Assembly (NCBI RefSeq): GCF_035582795.1
Contig: NC_134366.1
Location: 148,909,519 to 148,973,518, forward strand
Reading direction: 5' to 3'
Length of the DNA: 64,000 nucleotides
DNA from: Mycteria americana
Taxonomy: Eukaryota > Chordata > Aves > Ciconiiformes > Ciconiidae
Shown here: positions 1 through 12,500 of the stretch, in pieces
Numbering within the stretch: the first letter of the stretch is position 1
How the letters are laid out: each line of letters begins with the position of its first letter
Position numbers and translations under genes: made by a program
The notes under the pieces: generated by a model
The model's input: the letters and a program-made list of their open reading frames with translations, nothing else
What the model was told of the DNA's origin: nothing
Databases searched by the model: none

Positions 1-3000
1 CGCACAAGACTGTATCTGGTGACCACCATGCTCGGAGATGGATGGCTCCATGCAAGGATCCCACTGCCCTTTAGAGCTTCTGGTTCCCTGCAGTGCCAGT
101 CAGAGTAATTTCAGGCTGAGGCCCACACTCATTTCTTACACCTGGTGGTAAATCCTTAGCCTTCTAAACATCATTTTCAAATCCCTCTACATCACTCTGT
201 CAATTAGTCCCCTGCAATGGAAATCAGTGTTAGGTAACACCACTGCCTTCTCAAACTTCATCAATTGATGTGGTGTACACCTAACCCTTGACCGCGCTTG
301 CTCACGACGATGCCCTCCATGCCTTCACTTTCCGGGGTGCCTCTTTGTCAGCTGGGGGTTCCCCCCCTGCTTCCACTCTGCACTTACTGGCTCCGCTTGA
401 ATCCCCAATGCAGCAAAGCTGATCAACCACCATGCCAAGAAAGCTTGGCAAGAACATCTGCAGTACTTCTCCTTGAAAGCCCTTAATTTTTCAGCTGACC
501 GCTAAGTGTTGGAAGTCCTCAAACCACAGACCTACTTGCCACTGTTATCTGAACCTGTTTTCAGGTAAAGCACTGATGCACGCTGTGTTTTCTTGCCCAA
601 CACTGCAAGAGTCTAGGAAAGACTGTCTTGTTTCACTGCTTAACCCTTTTCTGTTTGCTCACACCCTCCTCATTTTCCTCCCCCATTAGTCATTATCCAT
701 GGTCATGACAGCTTTATAGTTAAACACGTCTTGAACCCCAGAGGGTAATGCCACAAGCTCCCATATTGACAAGCTAGGAATGGTCGTGTCATCGCCATCT
801 GCCTGGGCCTTGCAGGTATGACCCAGGATCTGTGGGAGACCTGCACCTTCCTGGCCCAGCAGCTGTAGGCCAGGCAGGATACCCAAGTGCTCCTCAGAAG
901 CAGACTCGGCCATAGGCTTAGGGCTTGTACGCGTTGGTGACTGCTCCTGATCAGCCTGTTTACCCTGCGCTAGTCACTCTCTTCCCTACCCTCCTTGCTT
1001 TTTAGGTTTCCTGACATTTTTGTGACTCCAGACTGAACCCCTGTGTTCCCTTTGGATGCACCATGCTCAAGGCTCATTGATGTTTTGAATCATGACCTGG
1101 CCCTCAACCATGGGCCTGCCTTGTCCACACTTTCACCCTGGCTTTGGTCCCAGCCTGTTTTGATACAAACCCTACTGCCTACTTCCATTACTTGTTTTCC
1201 TCCAGTTTCAGCTGGTCCACCCTACATCTGTGGTAACACGCATCAGTTGCAACATGTCTGCCTGCCTTTTCATGTCACCACCTTCTAAAGGCATAGTCAT
1301 GCACCCTGAGAAACAGTAATGCCACTGGCAGGCTGATTATAGTCATTCTGCTGTGAGCATTGTATAACGACAAAAAATGGCAGAAGTAGAAGTGGCATAG
1401 GGAACAGCATGATGATGAACTGCTTTGTCTCCCATAAATGTTAGTTTTTCCAGGGATGTTTCTTGTGGAAATGTTTTATGGAAACACTTCTTTGTTAAGA
1501 CTACCTCCAGTTAACTTTGCCACATGCAAATCTGCAGAGCTTAAGAGCATCTTCAGAATATATTGGAGTTGTATCTCATTTTATTCTGCCTGTCATATGC
1601 TCTGGTGGCAGCCTTCGATACCTCTTTGGGAGAGGGAAGCCCTGTTTTATACTATAGTGTGAGAAAGTGGGACTCCACAGTGGGTGTTGGCAAGAACTCA
1701 ATTTTCAGGCAAATATTTTGGGCAGTTGCAGTGGTGATGGTGGGCAATTTCTGAAGAAAAGCCATAGGTCTTACTGTGGGAATTTAAAACTCTCTGGACC
1801 ATGGTAAAACGCTGGTATGCAGTGCGGCAGAAAACTAGCAGAGTTTGTTTAAGACTCTCTGTGATATGAAAAGTACTGACACTGTTTGAATAGCCACAGG
1901 CCTGTCTGAGGGGCCGAGAGGCTTCCTAGCAGCAAATGAAAACACTGCAAAAGGAAATGAATGTGCTTTGTGCATATGCAGGCATGCACATCAAAGGCAG
2001 ACTGAGGCTGGGTGATAGGCCCTTGCAAATCAAATAGGCTCTGGAGATTGCTAGTATCAATAACATTTAAATGTCCAGGGTATCTTTCACTCCAAATATT
2101 CTGGGAAAGTGGCTATTGTCACAGCTCTGCTGTGATAACACCTCCCTGAGCCCCTGGGAAAACAGCTCTTTCCACATCCCTGCAAACTGAACATCCTTTA
2201 CATGGCACCCACCGAGTCACTCCGCGTCTCGGTGGCTCTGATCAAGCTCCTTCCCTCCCCACCATCAATGCTTTCCCAGGCAGGGCTCCCCTCCGGGGCG
2301 CTCTGCTGGGGTGGCCACTCCACCTTGGGCCACCGCACTACCACTTTTGGTCATTGCTGCTTATTCCAGGCGTTCACTTAGGCCATACAGAGTTGTCTTT
2401 GTTGTCAGAGCTGGGTACGTCATCCACGCGAACAGCGTGGAAGGAGTTGCTTGGTGGCTCCAGCCCTGCAGGTGAGCGGGAGGCAAGGTCTACCTGAGCC
2501 AGCAGCACTGTGGAAGCACCGGCATGAGCAAGCCAGCAGCCCAGCGAGGGCTCTCCAGGGGATGCCAGCAGCCCCACACAGGTGATAAAATTTCACGAGT
2601 TGACTTAAAAGGCATTTCTCAGCAGGTCTGACTTTTGCAGCTGAGGCATGCACCTCGCAGAGAAGACATCTCCTTTTGTAACTACAGCTTACAGCTTTCA
2701 GGAGCTAAGCCTTAAAAAAATGAGACAAGCACATGGGCTGATGTCTGCAAAGCAAACAAGTGACCAATGCAGAAGAGGCGCAGAGAGGGGACGTTGTAAT
2801 GTGCCCTAACTTAGGGGGATTCAGAGTCCCACTGTCCCCAGGGCCACCCTCTCCTGCACCATCACAGAGCTCTGGAAAGGTAAGACACATTAGCAGGTGA
2901 CAAACCTGCAAGCCCAACATCCAGGATGCTCCTAAAACACAAGGTATTTATAACTAAGTGACTTGTTAGTACAAAATGGTTTACTAATGCTTGAACCCAC

Positions 3001-6000
3001 ATAGCCAGAAGCATGAGCAAACACAGTCACCACCTATGGCTTTCCATGTGTCCCCTTCTCATTTCCATCTTATCTTAACTAATTAGGCATCATTCAGCTT
3101 TCTTTTGGCCTCAGCTCCCCTGATGTAAGCATTTAAGAAGATGCCCTATCTCTTATTCATTCACCATGTCTGCTAGCCCACACTGACAGCCTGACGTACA
3201 CAGAAATAACAAACCCCTCTTAGCTGTGCCTCACTTGAAAGAAGTGCACTGTGCATCATGGAAAAAAAAGGAGCCCAGCAAAACACTTAATGACTGGGAC
3301 CCAAGACAATAAACGTAAGGGTCTAAAAATTAGACTTGGCAAAAGGCATTGCAGATAAAATCAATAAGGAAAGGATAAGAATATATTAACACAAAATATT
3401 TCCTGGGGAAATGGAAAAAGTTTCATAAGAGTAGATTTTAACATTAACAGAGTTATCCAAAGGGCAAGAAAAAAATCTGTAGCCTTTCAGATGTTGGCCA
3501 AAAATGAAAGAAAAACAGGCACTTTCTCAGTCAGGTCTGGCAGCAGCAGCCACCAGCAAAAGGAGCTCAAGAGGGGTGGCAGCTGAAGTCCCCCGGCCTC
3601 TGAAGCCACTGGCACTTGCTGCCTCTAACCCTTCTGCGGCCACCAGACCCAGAAGGATGTATGGGCATCCTGAAGTTCAGCGACCTTCTTCCAGGTAGGA
3701 AAGACAGTGGTGGTTCAGGGGAGCTGCACAGCCTTCAGGCATGGCCACTCATACAGGTCTTCAACAGGGACTCGGAGTATGCTTCTGCTCTCATTCTTTG
3801 GCATGTCTTGCTTGGTGCTGCCTTCTCCTTCCTTCTGCCCTCTGACGCTCTCCCACCATCACCTCTTCTGGTAACCCTTCACTGTCTAGATTGAATGTGT
3901 GAAAGTAACGCAGCACCAGCTATGCCAGACCCTATGTCTTGTTGGTCTGCTCAGCCAGCTGGGACAAGTTGGTTTTGAAAGTTTTCTTGAGTTGTAACTC
4001 AGGTAAATCAAGTCAGTAAATCTTTACTGGCTCCACTCTAGTACTGCTAGTCCTCCACTGCCTTCCCACGATGGCCTTTCAGTGCTGAGTGAGGACAGAC
4101 AAGTCACTTTGCTGGGAAGGGACAAGCAGCGCAGGTGAGCTCGCTGCACTGTGCAGAGGGGTGCAATAAACCCTCCGTGAGTCTCACCTGGGGAAATGTC
4201 CTGTGGGCTCAGTTGTTGTGTCACTTCAGCTTTGCCAAGCAAAAGAGATAATTCAAATGTTGGAAATGCAATGCTGCAATGAAGACCTCAGGGTGTGAAA
4301 TCTTTGTAGAGGCTGTTTCTGGCAGGTGGAGAAACAACAGAAGGTGTGCCTATGCCGACTGTTAGCAACCGGACACCAACCCCAGCTCTTTACCTGGCGA
4401 TGGGATTATTGCACCAGAGAGCACCCCTGGTTTCAAGCTTCCAGCTTCTATTCTTCCTGCTCAGTTCTGAGAACCAGGAATGATGTGCTAGACCTACACT
4501 TCCCTAGAGGACTTGCAAGTGAAATATTAGTCCTGAGGAGCAGTGCACTGGAAGAAGAGGTTGTGGAAACACATTTCTTGACCATATTCAGCATTAACAT
4601 ATGTCTTATGGAATGGTTCAGGAATGGCAAGATGAATCCACTTATGATACTGATATCATAACCGGATGAACTGGATGTAAGTATGCATGCAGCTCATGGC
4701 AATAATAGTTGTCATCTTCCCAGCTGCAAACGCATGACACTTCTTCCCCTTGAGCTCATCTGTGGCATAATATCGTTTTGCAATTGTACTCATTGCCTAT
4801 CTCTGGCCCCCAAGCTGTAAACAGAACAGGCTCAAGTAGTTCATCTCCCCACACCATACAATCTTTCGCTATCAGTGGAGGAACATGCTGTTCAGCAACG
4901 AGTTCAAAGATTTGCTGCTGGTTTGCTTTTAATCTTCTGTTTTGCTTTTGGAACACGCAATTAAAAAACTGGAAGTGTTTTTCCTGGCTTAGGATCCTTG
5001 GTACAATGATGCTGTCCATCTTTCTGAGTGTTTCCATGGTATTTTACTGCACTAATGGATGCTCGTGTACATCGCTGTAATCCTTTGGTTGCAGGCTCTG
5101 GTGCCTCCCTTCTCTACGCTCCATCCATAGAGGACGTTCCCCTGCTGTTGCAGCAACCTGTAGCTCTAGGGCTTTGTCTTGTAATTTAAGCTGTAAATTT
5201 CTGGGTCCTCTGTTCAAGGCCCACAGCCAACAGGGAAGGAGGACTTCTCTGAGGGGGTGAATGCCATTGAAATAATGTTTAGAGACTGGGCACAAGATCT
5301 CTGGTGTCCAGAACAAGTGGTAACTCCATGGATTATGTTGTTCCTTGCTCTAGTTTGCACAAGCAATTAGCTAATTTCAGCTCCCAGTTGTGGCAAATCT
5401 GTACAGTCTTCTCAAACTCCTAGTGAGGTGCATCTAGGATTAGCTGCTACACAGAAGGAATGGGAGAGCATCCATCCTCTTTCAGCCAAAACCTGTTCCC
5501 TTTTACAGGTCAGCTTCCTAATCCTGTCTAAGTGCCTTCTGTGCTCCTCCACACGATGCTTGCCTACCCCAAGAGCACAGCTCACTACAGAGCTGTTTTA
5601 CAGGTGAAGACACACTTCTCCATGCGTTCCCCAGGTACAGATGTCCCACGCTGTCTGGAGGGAGTCTGTCCCTCTGCTAGTGCCAGTGGCTCCAGGCAGC
5701 CGGGCGGCACCACAGCCGGCACCACAGCAGCCACGCTGCTGGCAGGCAGCCCTCCCCACCCATCGCCATGCCACTGGGGCTGCCTCATCTTTATCCTCAT
5801 CAACAGGCAAAGCAGTAGCTATGCGTGGTGGATACGGCCTTGTGCATTTGATCGTGTGAGCAGAGTTGATGAACTATATTTCAAAATGAGGGTTAAGGAC
5901 ACTTTTTTTTCTCAAGAGCTGCCGTTCTGTGGCATTCGTTCTATAAACGCAGATAAAAATCTTGTTCGTACTTTTCAAGTTTGTATTTACAAAAGAGTTG

Positions 6001-8690
6001 AAAAATAGGCATAATGACAGTTTAATTAATGTATGTCATTAATCCTGGAGATAATCAAGCCCCTGATAAGTCTCTAATCTTGTAAAAAAGAATTAGAAAA
6101 CACTGAAACATCTTTTGCTATCTGTGAAACTTGTAATGAGATGTTGCATGCTTGGAGGAAGAGCCATGGCAAGGAACAGCACCAAAGGACATATTCTCAG
6201 CAGATTTCATCACTGGACTTCTTGTGTGTTATTGTTCTTGGCAGAAAGGTTGTAACTGGAGTCCAAAGTCATCAACACTGTTTTCAAAATTTGTCCCTCT
6301 GCTATCAATGTATAAGGTTGTTCTAATAATTTGCGTCTATAAAGTAGGAGAGCTTTAGCTTCTCTGCCATTTTCCTTTAAGTGTCACACACTTAAAGCAC
6401 TAATTCAGTTTTAATACTTGCAGACCTTACTAGTTTCTTCATAGTGAATTGTGGATCTATGCAAATCATGCTGGTATGCCATACCTATTATTCAAGCATA
6501 AAAAATGAATATAAGCCACTATTTCAAAGTCGTTAAAAAAAAAAAAGTGGCCAACTTCAGAGAACTATTTTTTGGAGGTTTGTGCTAAATTCTGTTTTCA
6601 GTGCTGTCTACGTCTTTACACTTTTACGTGTAAAGTGCAGTTTATGTGTTGTTAGTTCTTACCAAGAAGTGTCAGTGAAACTACTTTGAAGGGTGCAGTC
6701 ACTACCAGACATTGACAGGAATTTGGGGAGCTCAAAAAGAAGTGCTCATCCTTTAAAACTTGAATTCAGAGCAAAGTGTAACGTACAAGGGCAAAACGTC
6801 CTAGTACCTGCTGCTCCTGCGAGGACCTGGGAACAAGCTGAGGCTGGTGGGAAGCATGGTGGGAAGGAACAATAATAAGTATTGCTTCTCTTCCTCTCCA
6901 GAGACCCAAAGAAAACCGAATTTGTCCTCTGGAAAGGAGGCCAGGAGCAGCAGTCTGCTGCGGGGGGAGGGTTAAGGCTGGGTGAGAGCTTTTGTCTGGC
7001 TCCCAAAGAGATTGAACCACTGGAGGAGCCAGAGCAGGACGGGGTTAAATAAACCCCTGGAGGGCTGGGGGGGAATTCCTGGCAGGCAGACAGGCAGGAG
7101 GAGGGTGAAGAAACTGAGAATATTTATGGCAGGGTTGGAAATGGTTTTTTTCTTTCCTTTTTTTTTTTTTTTTTTAGGGTAGGACTAATGCACGGTACAA
7201 GTAGCACTAAGAAGCGCCTGGTGCCCCAGCTGCAGGTTAGCTAGTGGCTGCATTGCTTAGGTAATGCCCATGCGAGCATGAACATGACACATCCCTCGAG
7301 TGCAGGGGACTTTGGGCAAGTGGGGTGGGGAAGGGGGTGCAGGTCGGCGGTGGGGTGAGGTGGTCAGGGTGCTGCGGGCCCCGGCTGTGCTCTGCTGCAG
7401 GCAGAGGGGTCATTGCAGCAGCAAGGGAAAACGTGCTCAGCCCCTAGAGATGCTCACCCAGGGCAGCCATCGCAGAGGGAGCACCCCGAGGCGGTTTCAT
7501 TCCGACCTCTCCTACCACACACGAACCACTTTTTGTAGATTATTGCCTGCAGGAGGCGTGAGCCTTGATGCACCGAGAATGAAAGTCTTCAAGACTGAAG
7601 ACTTTCAGGGAGGGACTTTTTTGTTTGTCCTGGAAACTGTGCTATCCACTGGTCTAAGGGTGGCTGGGCAGTGAATTACCCCATGAGATACAAGAAATTG
7701 TGGCAATGTGTCCGTAAACTGAGGAGAGTGATACGGTCCTGCTATCAAACCAGCCATGACTGTAGGTAAATAAGACAAGAAATTTTTGACCAGTCTGCAG
7801 AAAAGAAATTGTTGAAAATAGGAGATGCGTTTGGGTAAAATCAGCAAACAGAAAGACAGGTCAGGGAGATAAAGCAAAGTGGAACTTCTGCACATTTTCC
7901 CCGTCTTCAGATAAAGCTGTATTGGTATACACAAGTACAATGACTCTTGAACTTTGGCTCCTTTATTTATAAAACAATATACTAATCCCAATCCCTGGAT
8001 ACACTGACGTAACTGAATGTCATACTTTCCAAATATAATGGATTGCATTCCCATCATAAAATAAATACATTCCAGCAGTGAGCCCCACAGCACATAACAG
8101 AGCTCCAACAGCTGGGGAAGCTGGGGTAAGAGGTACAACAATTGGGTTGTGTCGCTGAAGCCCAAAAGCAAAGTTTGTGCTGGCAGCATTCTAGGAAAAC
8201 CTATTATAATGCAATGCTACCAAAAAAGTGCTCTTTTCTTTCTAGTTCTGTGCTGCATGCAAAAGCTATTAAAAAAATCCTGCGTAAACAAACATACTCT
8301 TTTCCATATGACCTTTTCTTCAGTATTTTCAAAAGTATATTGTCTTTTCAGTTTAACACAATATTTGTCAGCTTTTATTTATAGCTTAAAAGAAAAGTCT
8401 CCCTCAAACTGTCACCAAAAATGCCCTTCTATAGGCATGCTGTCAGAAGAAAGGCTTTCCTTCTCTGAGTGTAATCCTGGGCTCGAATACATTTTACTGA
8501 AACCAAGATACAAGTGCCTCCGGCAATCATTGCATCTTGAATCAGCCGGACATGTATCACTCCAGCCTGAGCGCCATTTTTAGTCTGTATTATTTGAAAG
8601 TGAGGGTTAAATACAACAGATAACCAAGCAGCAATGGTTTGCTTTCATGCGCTCGCTCTCTTTTTTTTTTAATAGAATAAGCAGACACTA
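1..8690. other. Intergenic region downstream of CDH17; no gene recognised
   Basis: Only short open frames occur and none resembles a known protein family. Two minus-strand stretches (4756-5316 and 7605-8229) have longer adjacent open frames and are discussed as findings. A poly-T run (about 7156-7178) and a 10-bp perfect inverted repeat (7581-7606) are visible. In human the next gene in this direction is PDP1, which is not present here. Confidence 0.6.
7581..7606. repeat. Perfect 10-bp inverted repeat with 6-nt loop
   Basis: GAAAGTCTTC (7581-7590) and its exact reverse complement GAAGACTTTC (7597-7606) flank AAGACT. It could form a hairpin. No tail of U residues or gene context gives it a function. 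Confidence 0.8.
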
Positions 8691-8699
8691 AAACCTTTA

Positions 8700-9450
8700 A
8701 AGAACATTTTTATTCTTATCTAATGTATAGGGGGCAAGAACAATATTTGCAGCAGTATGACAAAACAGCACATTACTCAATTCCACATGACTCAACATTT
8801 ATTTTTTAACTTAGAAACTGTAATGAAAGGCCATGGTGCTTCACAAACTGGTTATACTCCGTGGATATCAAAAATAAAAAACTGAAATATCACACTGCTA
8901 GTGAATATTGCTAGCACAAATTCACCAGCATAACGTAAGCAGGCATGACCCAGGGCAGATTACAGATTGCAGTAAGTTTAGGAGCTCCTTTGCTGAGAGT
9001 CAGAGAGATTCCTGCGACTTCATGGGACATCTTCAAATGTAGCACAGGACTTTATTTCCCATTCTGCTATTCAGTAACTTATTGGGATGGAAAGAGCCAA
9101 AGATGTTGGTTAGATAAAATGTAGTCCTCTGGAAAGTCCATATTTACTTCAGTTGCCAAAGAAAGGAGGCTGGTCCCATGTATTGATCCTTGCAGGAGCT
9201 CAGCATTCAGTGTTGTCATGAGTTCACACTTCAGTCAAAGCTGATATTCTTATTAATGGCTACTGCTGAAGTGTACATATGTCTTTTGTTTTGTGACCGA
9301 ATAGTATTACCTACAAAAGTGAGGACAAAACCCTGGGAGCCTGCGTGTTTGTATCCTCAGTTTGTGATAGTACACTTCTGGGCTTTGGGAGCTACAAAGC
9401 TCGCTCCTTCCCAACCCAAAGCGCATTTTTGTCTCTTGATGAAACAGTCA
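8700..9450 (-). other. CDH17: CDH17 3' UTR with candidate poly(A) signals
   Basis: Sequence after the stop codon. On the minus strand, AATAAA occurs at 9051-9056, 8798-8803 and 8709-8714. The last two are followed by GT-rich sequence that could serve as the downstream element. Which one is used cannot be decided from sequence alone; the 3' end is placed at the farthest. Confidence 0.5.
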
Positions 9451-9560
9451 TTAAGCCAGTCTATTGAGTTCAGACTTATCCTGTACATCTTTCTGATGGC
9501 TCTTCTTTTCATTTTTCTGTTTGTATCTCATGTGAAAAAACACACCCCCGATAACAAAAC
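9451..9560 (-). CDS. CDH17: CDH17 exon 18: end of membrane helix, cytoplasmic tail, stop
   Basis: Encodes residues 799-834 and TAA (9451-9453). After FVIGGVFF comes a 27-residue basic tail with [12 protein letters not shown] and ending ELNRLA. It has no beta-catenin or p120 site, as expected for 7D-cadherins. It is separated from exon 17 by a 4.7-kb intron full of mobile elements. Confidence 0.9.
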
Positions 9561-12500
9561 CTGAAAAACAGAGAGCGCTTATCAGTAAAGGGAAGAGAAA
9601 ACTTTCTGAAAAGGTATTTCAGCAAAGGATCTGACACCCGCACTGTAATATCCGTACTGCTTTACCTCTTGAACAGAAGCAAACGGCTTCGGGGAATGAC
9701 CATGAAGCGTCGGACCAACAGCGGTTCAGGGACCCGAGGCACTGGTGGGCAGGGTCAGATGCCTCAGGGCTCAGGAGACTTCCCCCAAAGGAGAACTTCT
9801 CCTCTAGGATCTGACCAGGTGGCAAAGTGTCTTTTTTAGCCCCCCTCCCTTTGAGTAGTGATTTGTCATGTTTGTCTTGAATTGTAGTCACTGGTTGTTT
9901 GGGTTTTTTTTCCCCACTGGAATGGCAATTCTGTCACAGCAAAGCTGAGACTACTGATAGCAAAAGTGTTCTTCGGGAACCCCTTGGAATCTGTTAGGAA
10001 TAGTTGATGGACCCCAGAGATTTGTGCACCTATGGCCGAGAATGTCTGAAATTTTCTTCTGACCGGGATTAGAAATGCTTATACCCTTTATCATCACTTG
10101 TCATATCCAGTCCAAGGTGTCTAGATGTCTTCATATGCATATATACATATATATATGTGTATATATACACATCAAATACGCATATTATATTTGTATGTAT
10201 ATATAAGTTTGATCTTTTAAAATCATGATAAACTCGTTACACTGTATGTAAATTTATTTCCTCTTTATCAGTGTTACATTATCTATCACTTTCAACATCT
10301 CTTTGTTCCTTTACTAAAGTATATAGGAGTGCTCAGCTGCTCCCCTTGCCCCATTCATTGCTCTGAATATCTGTTCTGTAGTCCTTATTTTACATTCATA
10401 TTTGTGGTATCTGAGTAGTTAATCAAGGAACATCCCTAGTATCTGCCACATGATATTTATTCTCTCACCTGCTTCTCAGTGGGAGAAATACTTTCCAGGA
10501 GAGAGACAGTTTGTCTTAATCCAAGAGTTTCTCCCATCAGAATGGATTGGCTGAGGGTTTGGGGTGTATTTTTTGTTTTGTTATATTTTGTTTTCCAGTG
10601 TCTATGCTCTGTGTTTCTTTTATAGAAAGTAAGATTACAGAGGATCCTTGCTCTTGGAATGAAAGGTGCTGAGGTCTGAGAGAGTCCTTAGCTCATGCAG
10701 GAGTTAATTCTGGTGTCAGACAGGCCCCCAGGAGACGGCTGTTTTTATGGTCATATCTTCTGAGCTTCAAGGCCAAACTCAATGTTTGTAATCTCCGCAG
10801 GTTTCACAAAATCTTTACATACCTCTCATTGTTTTTTCCTTGCCCATCTCCGATCCCTGTTAAATCTACCTGAGAGGCTATAATCTGATTTTGCCTTTAC
10901 AGTGAAAAAAATTTGCTATTGAAAAAAGCTCCGTATTCATTTCAGGAATTCTTTTAAAAATCCTTCATGAGCTACAAACACTGTGTTTTTTAAAAGTCAT
11001 AAAGCAGTAGCAACTTTTACTGTCCTCTCTGAAGCTGACCAGCTGTCTTGTAATGAAAACATCTTTAGTCAGTTATTGAACATAATTTTCACTTCAATGT
11101 GGCACTATATGAAGTGAGGGATCAGACCAAGGCATTATGCAGAAATAAGGGGTGTGAGAAGCTTGAACAGAGATGATAAAGATGCAGTTTGAGGGGTTTC
11201 TCTGTCGATTGCATGATCTGAGTACGGCTTCCATTTTAAGTTCTTTGAATTCTTTTTTCTCTTTTTGTCTTCAAAAGACAAACGCATATGCATCACATGC
11301 ATCGGCACTTCCTCTTGTTTTGGGGGTTTGTGTATTACAAAAGAAAGTCAACACAGAGCTTTGGTTTTATCTTTTCAGGTACTGAACTTGTTCTTGGGGG
11401 CTCGTTCTCTTTTCTTTTAGAATTGAAGTAATGGTAACTTACATGAGTTCTTGGGGTTTTTCCCTTTTATGCTCTAATTTAATCTGACTCTTGAATATGA
11501 GGTCTGTAACATATTTAATTCCTTTTCTTTGATTTTCTCCATGGGCCTTTCACACTCCCTTCCCTCTCTACAGCTGAGTCACAGTTTTCCAGTCTGGCTT
11601 TTGTGACCATCACATTCAAAAATCACACAGGACTGAGCAGTGAATTCTTCTTGCTCTTCGCTTCCTAGGGGACTGCATCCCATCAACAGTCATCCTCACT
11701 ACTTTTGCACTTACATTGACAAAGAGAATATTGAAGGAGCTAGAGGATGTTATGGCAGGACTCCTCTCGATCATCTACAAAAGGTGTTGGGAGTCTGGGG
11801 AGGTCCCTGCTGACTGGAAGCTAGCCACTGTTATTCCAATCTACAAAAAGGGCGTGAGGGAAGACCCAGGGACCTACAGACCTGTTAGTCTAACCTCAGT
11901 TCCTGGAAAAATTATGGAGAAGATCACACTGGGTACTACTGAAAGGCATTTAAAGAATAATGCAATCATAAGGCACCATCAACATGGGTTCACAAAAGGA
12001 AAGTCCTCTTTAACTAATTTGATATCCTTCTATGATAAGGTCACCCACCTAGTGGATGAAGGGAAGGCAGTGGATGTAGTTTTCTGGATTTTAGTAAGGC
12101 TTTTGATACTGTCCCTCACAGCATCCTTCTGGACAAGTTGTCCAACTGTGGGATGAGCGGGTTCACGGTGCGCTGGGTGAAGAACTGGCTGAAGGGTGAA
12201 GCTCCAAGGGTTGTACTGAATGGAGCTACATCTTGCTGGCGACCGGTCACCAGTGGTGTTCCGCAGGGTTCAATTCTAGGGCCAGTTCTGTTCAATATAT
12301 TTATCAACGATCTGGATGCAGGAGTTGAATGCACCATTAGCAAGTCTGCTGATGATACCAAACTGGGAGGTGCTGCTGACTCTCTTGAGGGACAAGAGGC
12401 CTTGCAGAGGGATCTAGATAGATTGGAGCATTGGGCTATGATTAATGGGATGAAATTTAACACGTCCAAATGCTGGATTCTGCACCTAGGATGGAGTAAC

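Noticed and set aside
1-1300. Possible decayed retroelement with repeated CCTG/TTTGACC-like wording
   Set aside because: The impression of retroelement-like sequence is weak, no enzyme motif could be read in any frame, and ends could not be found.
5532-6008. A 158-codon plus-strand open frame
   Set aside because: No recognisable domain and biased composition; overlapping frames on both strands in the same GC-rich patch suggest chance.
10128-10207. Possible CRISPR-like or structured array
   Set aside because: Plain TA/CA simple repeat in vertebrate DNA without spacer structure.
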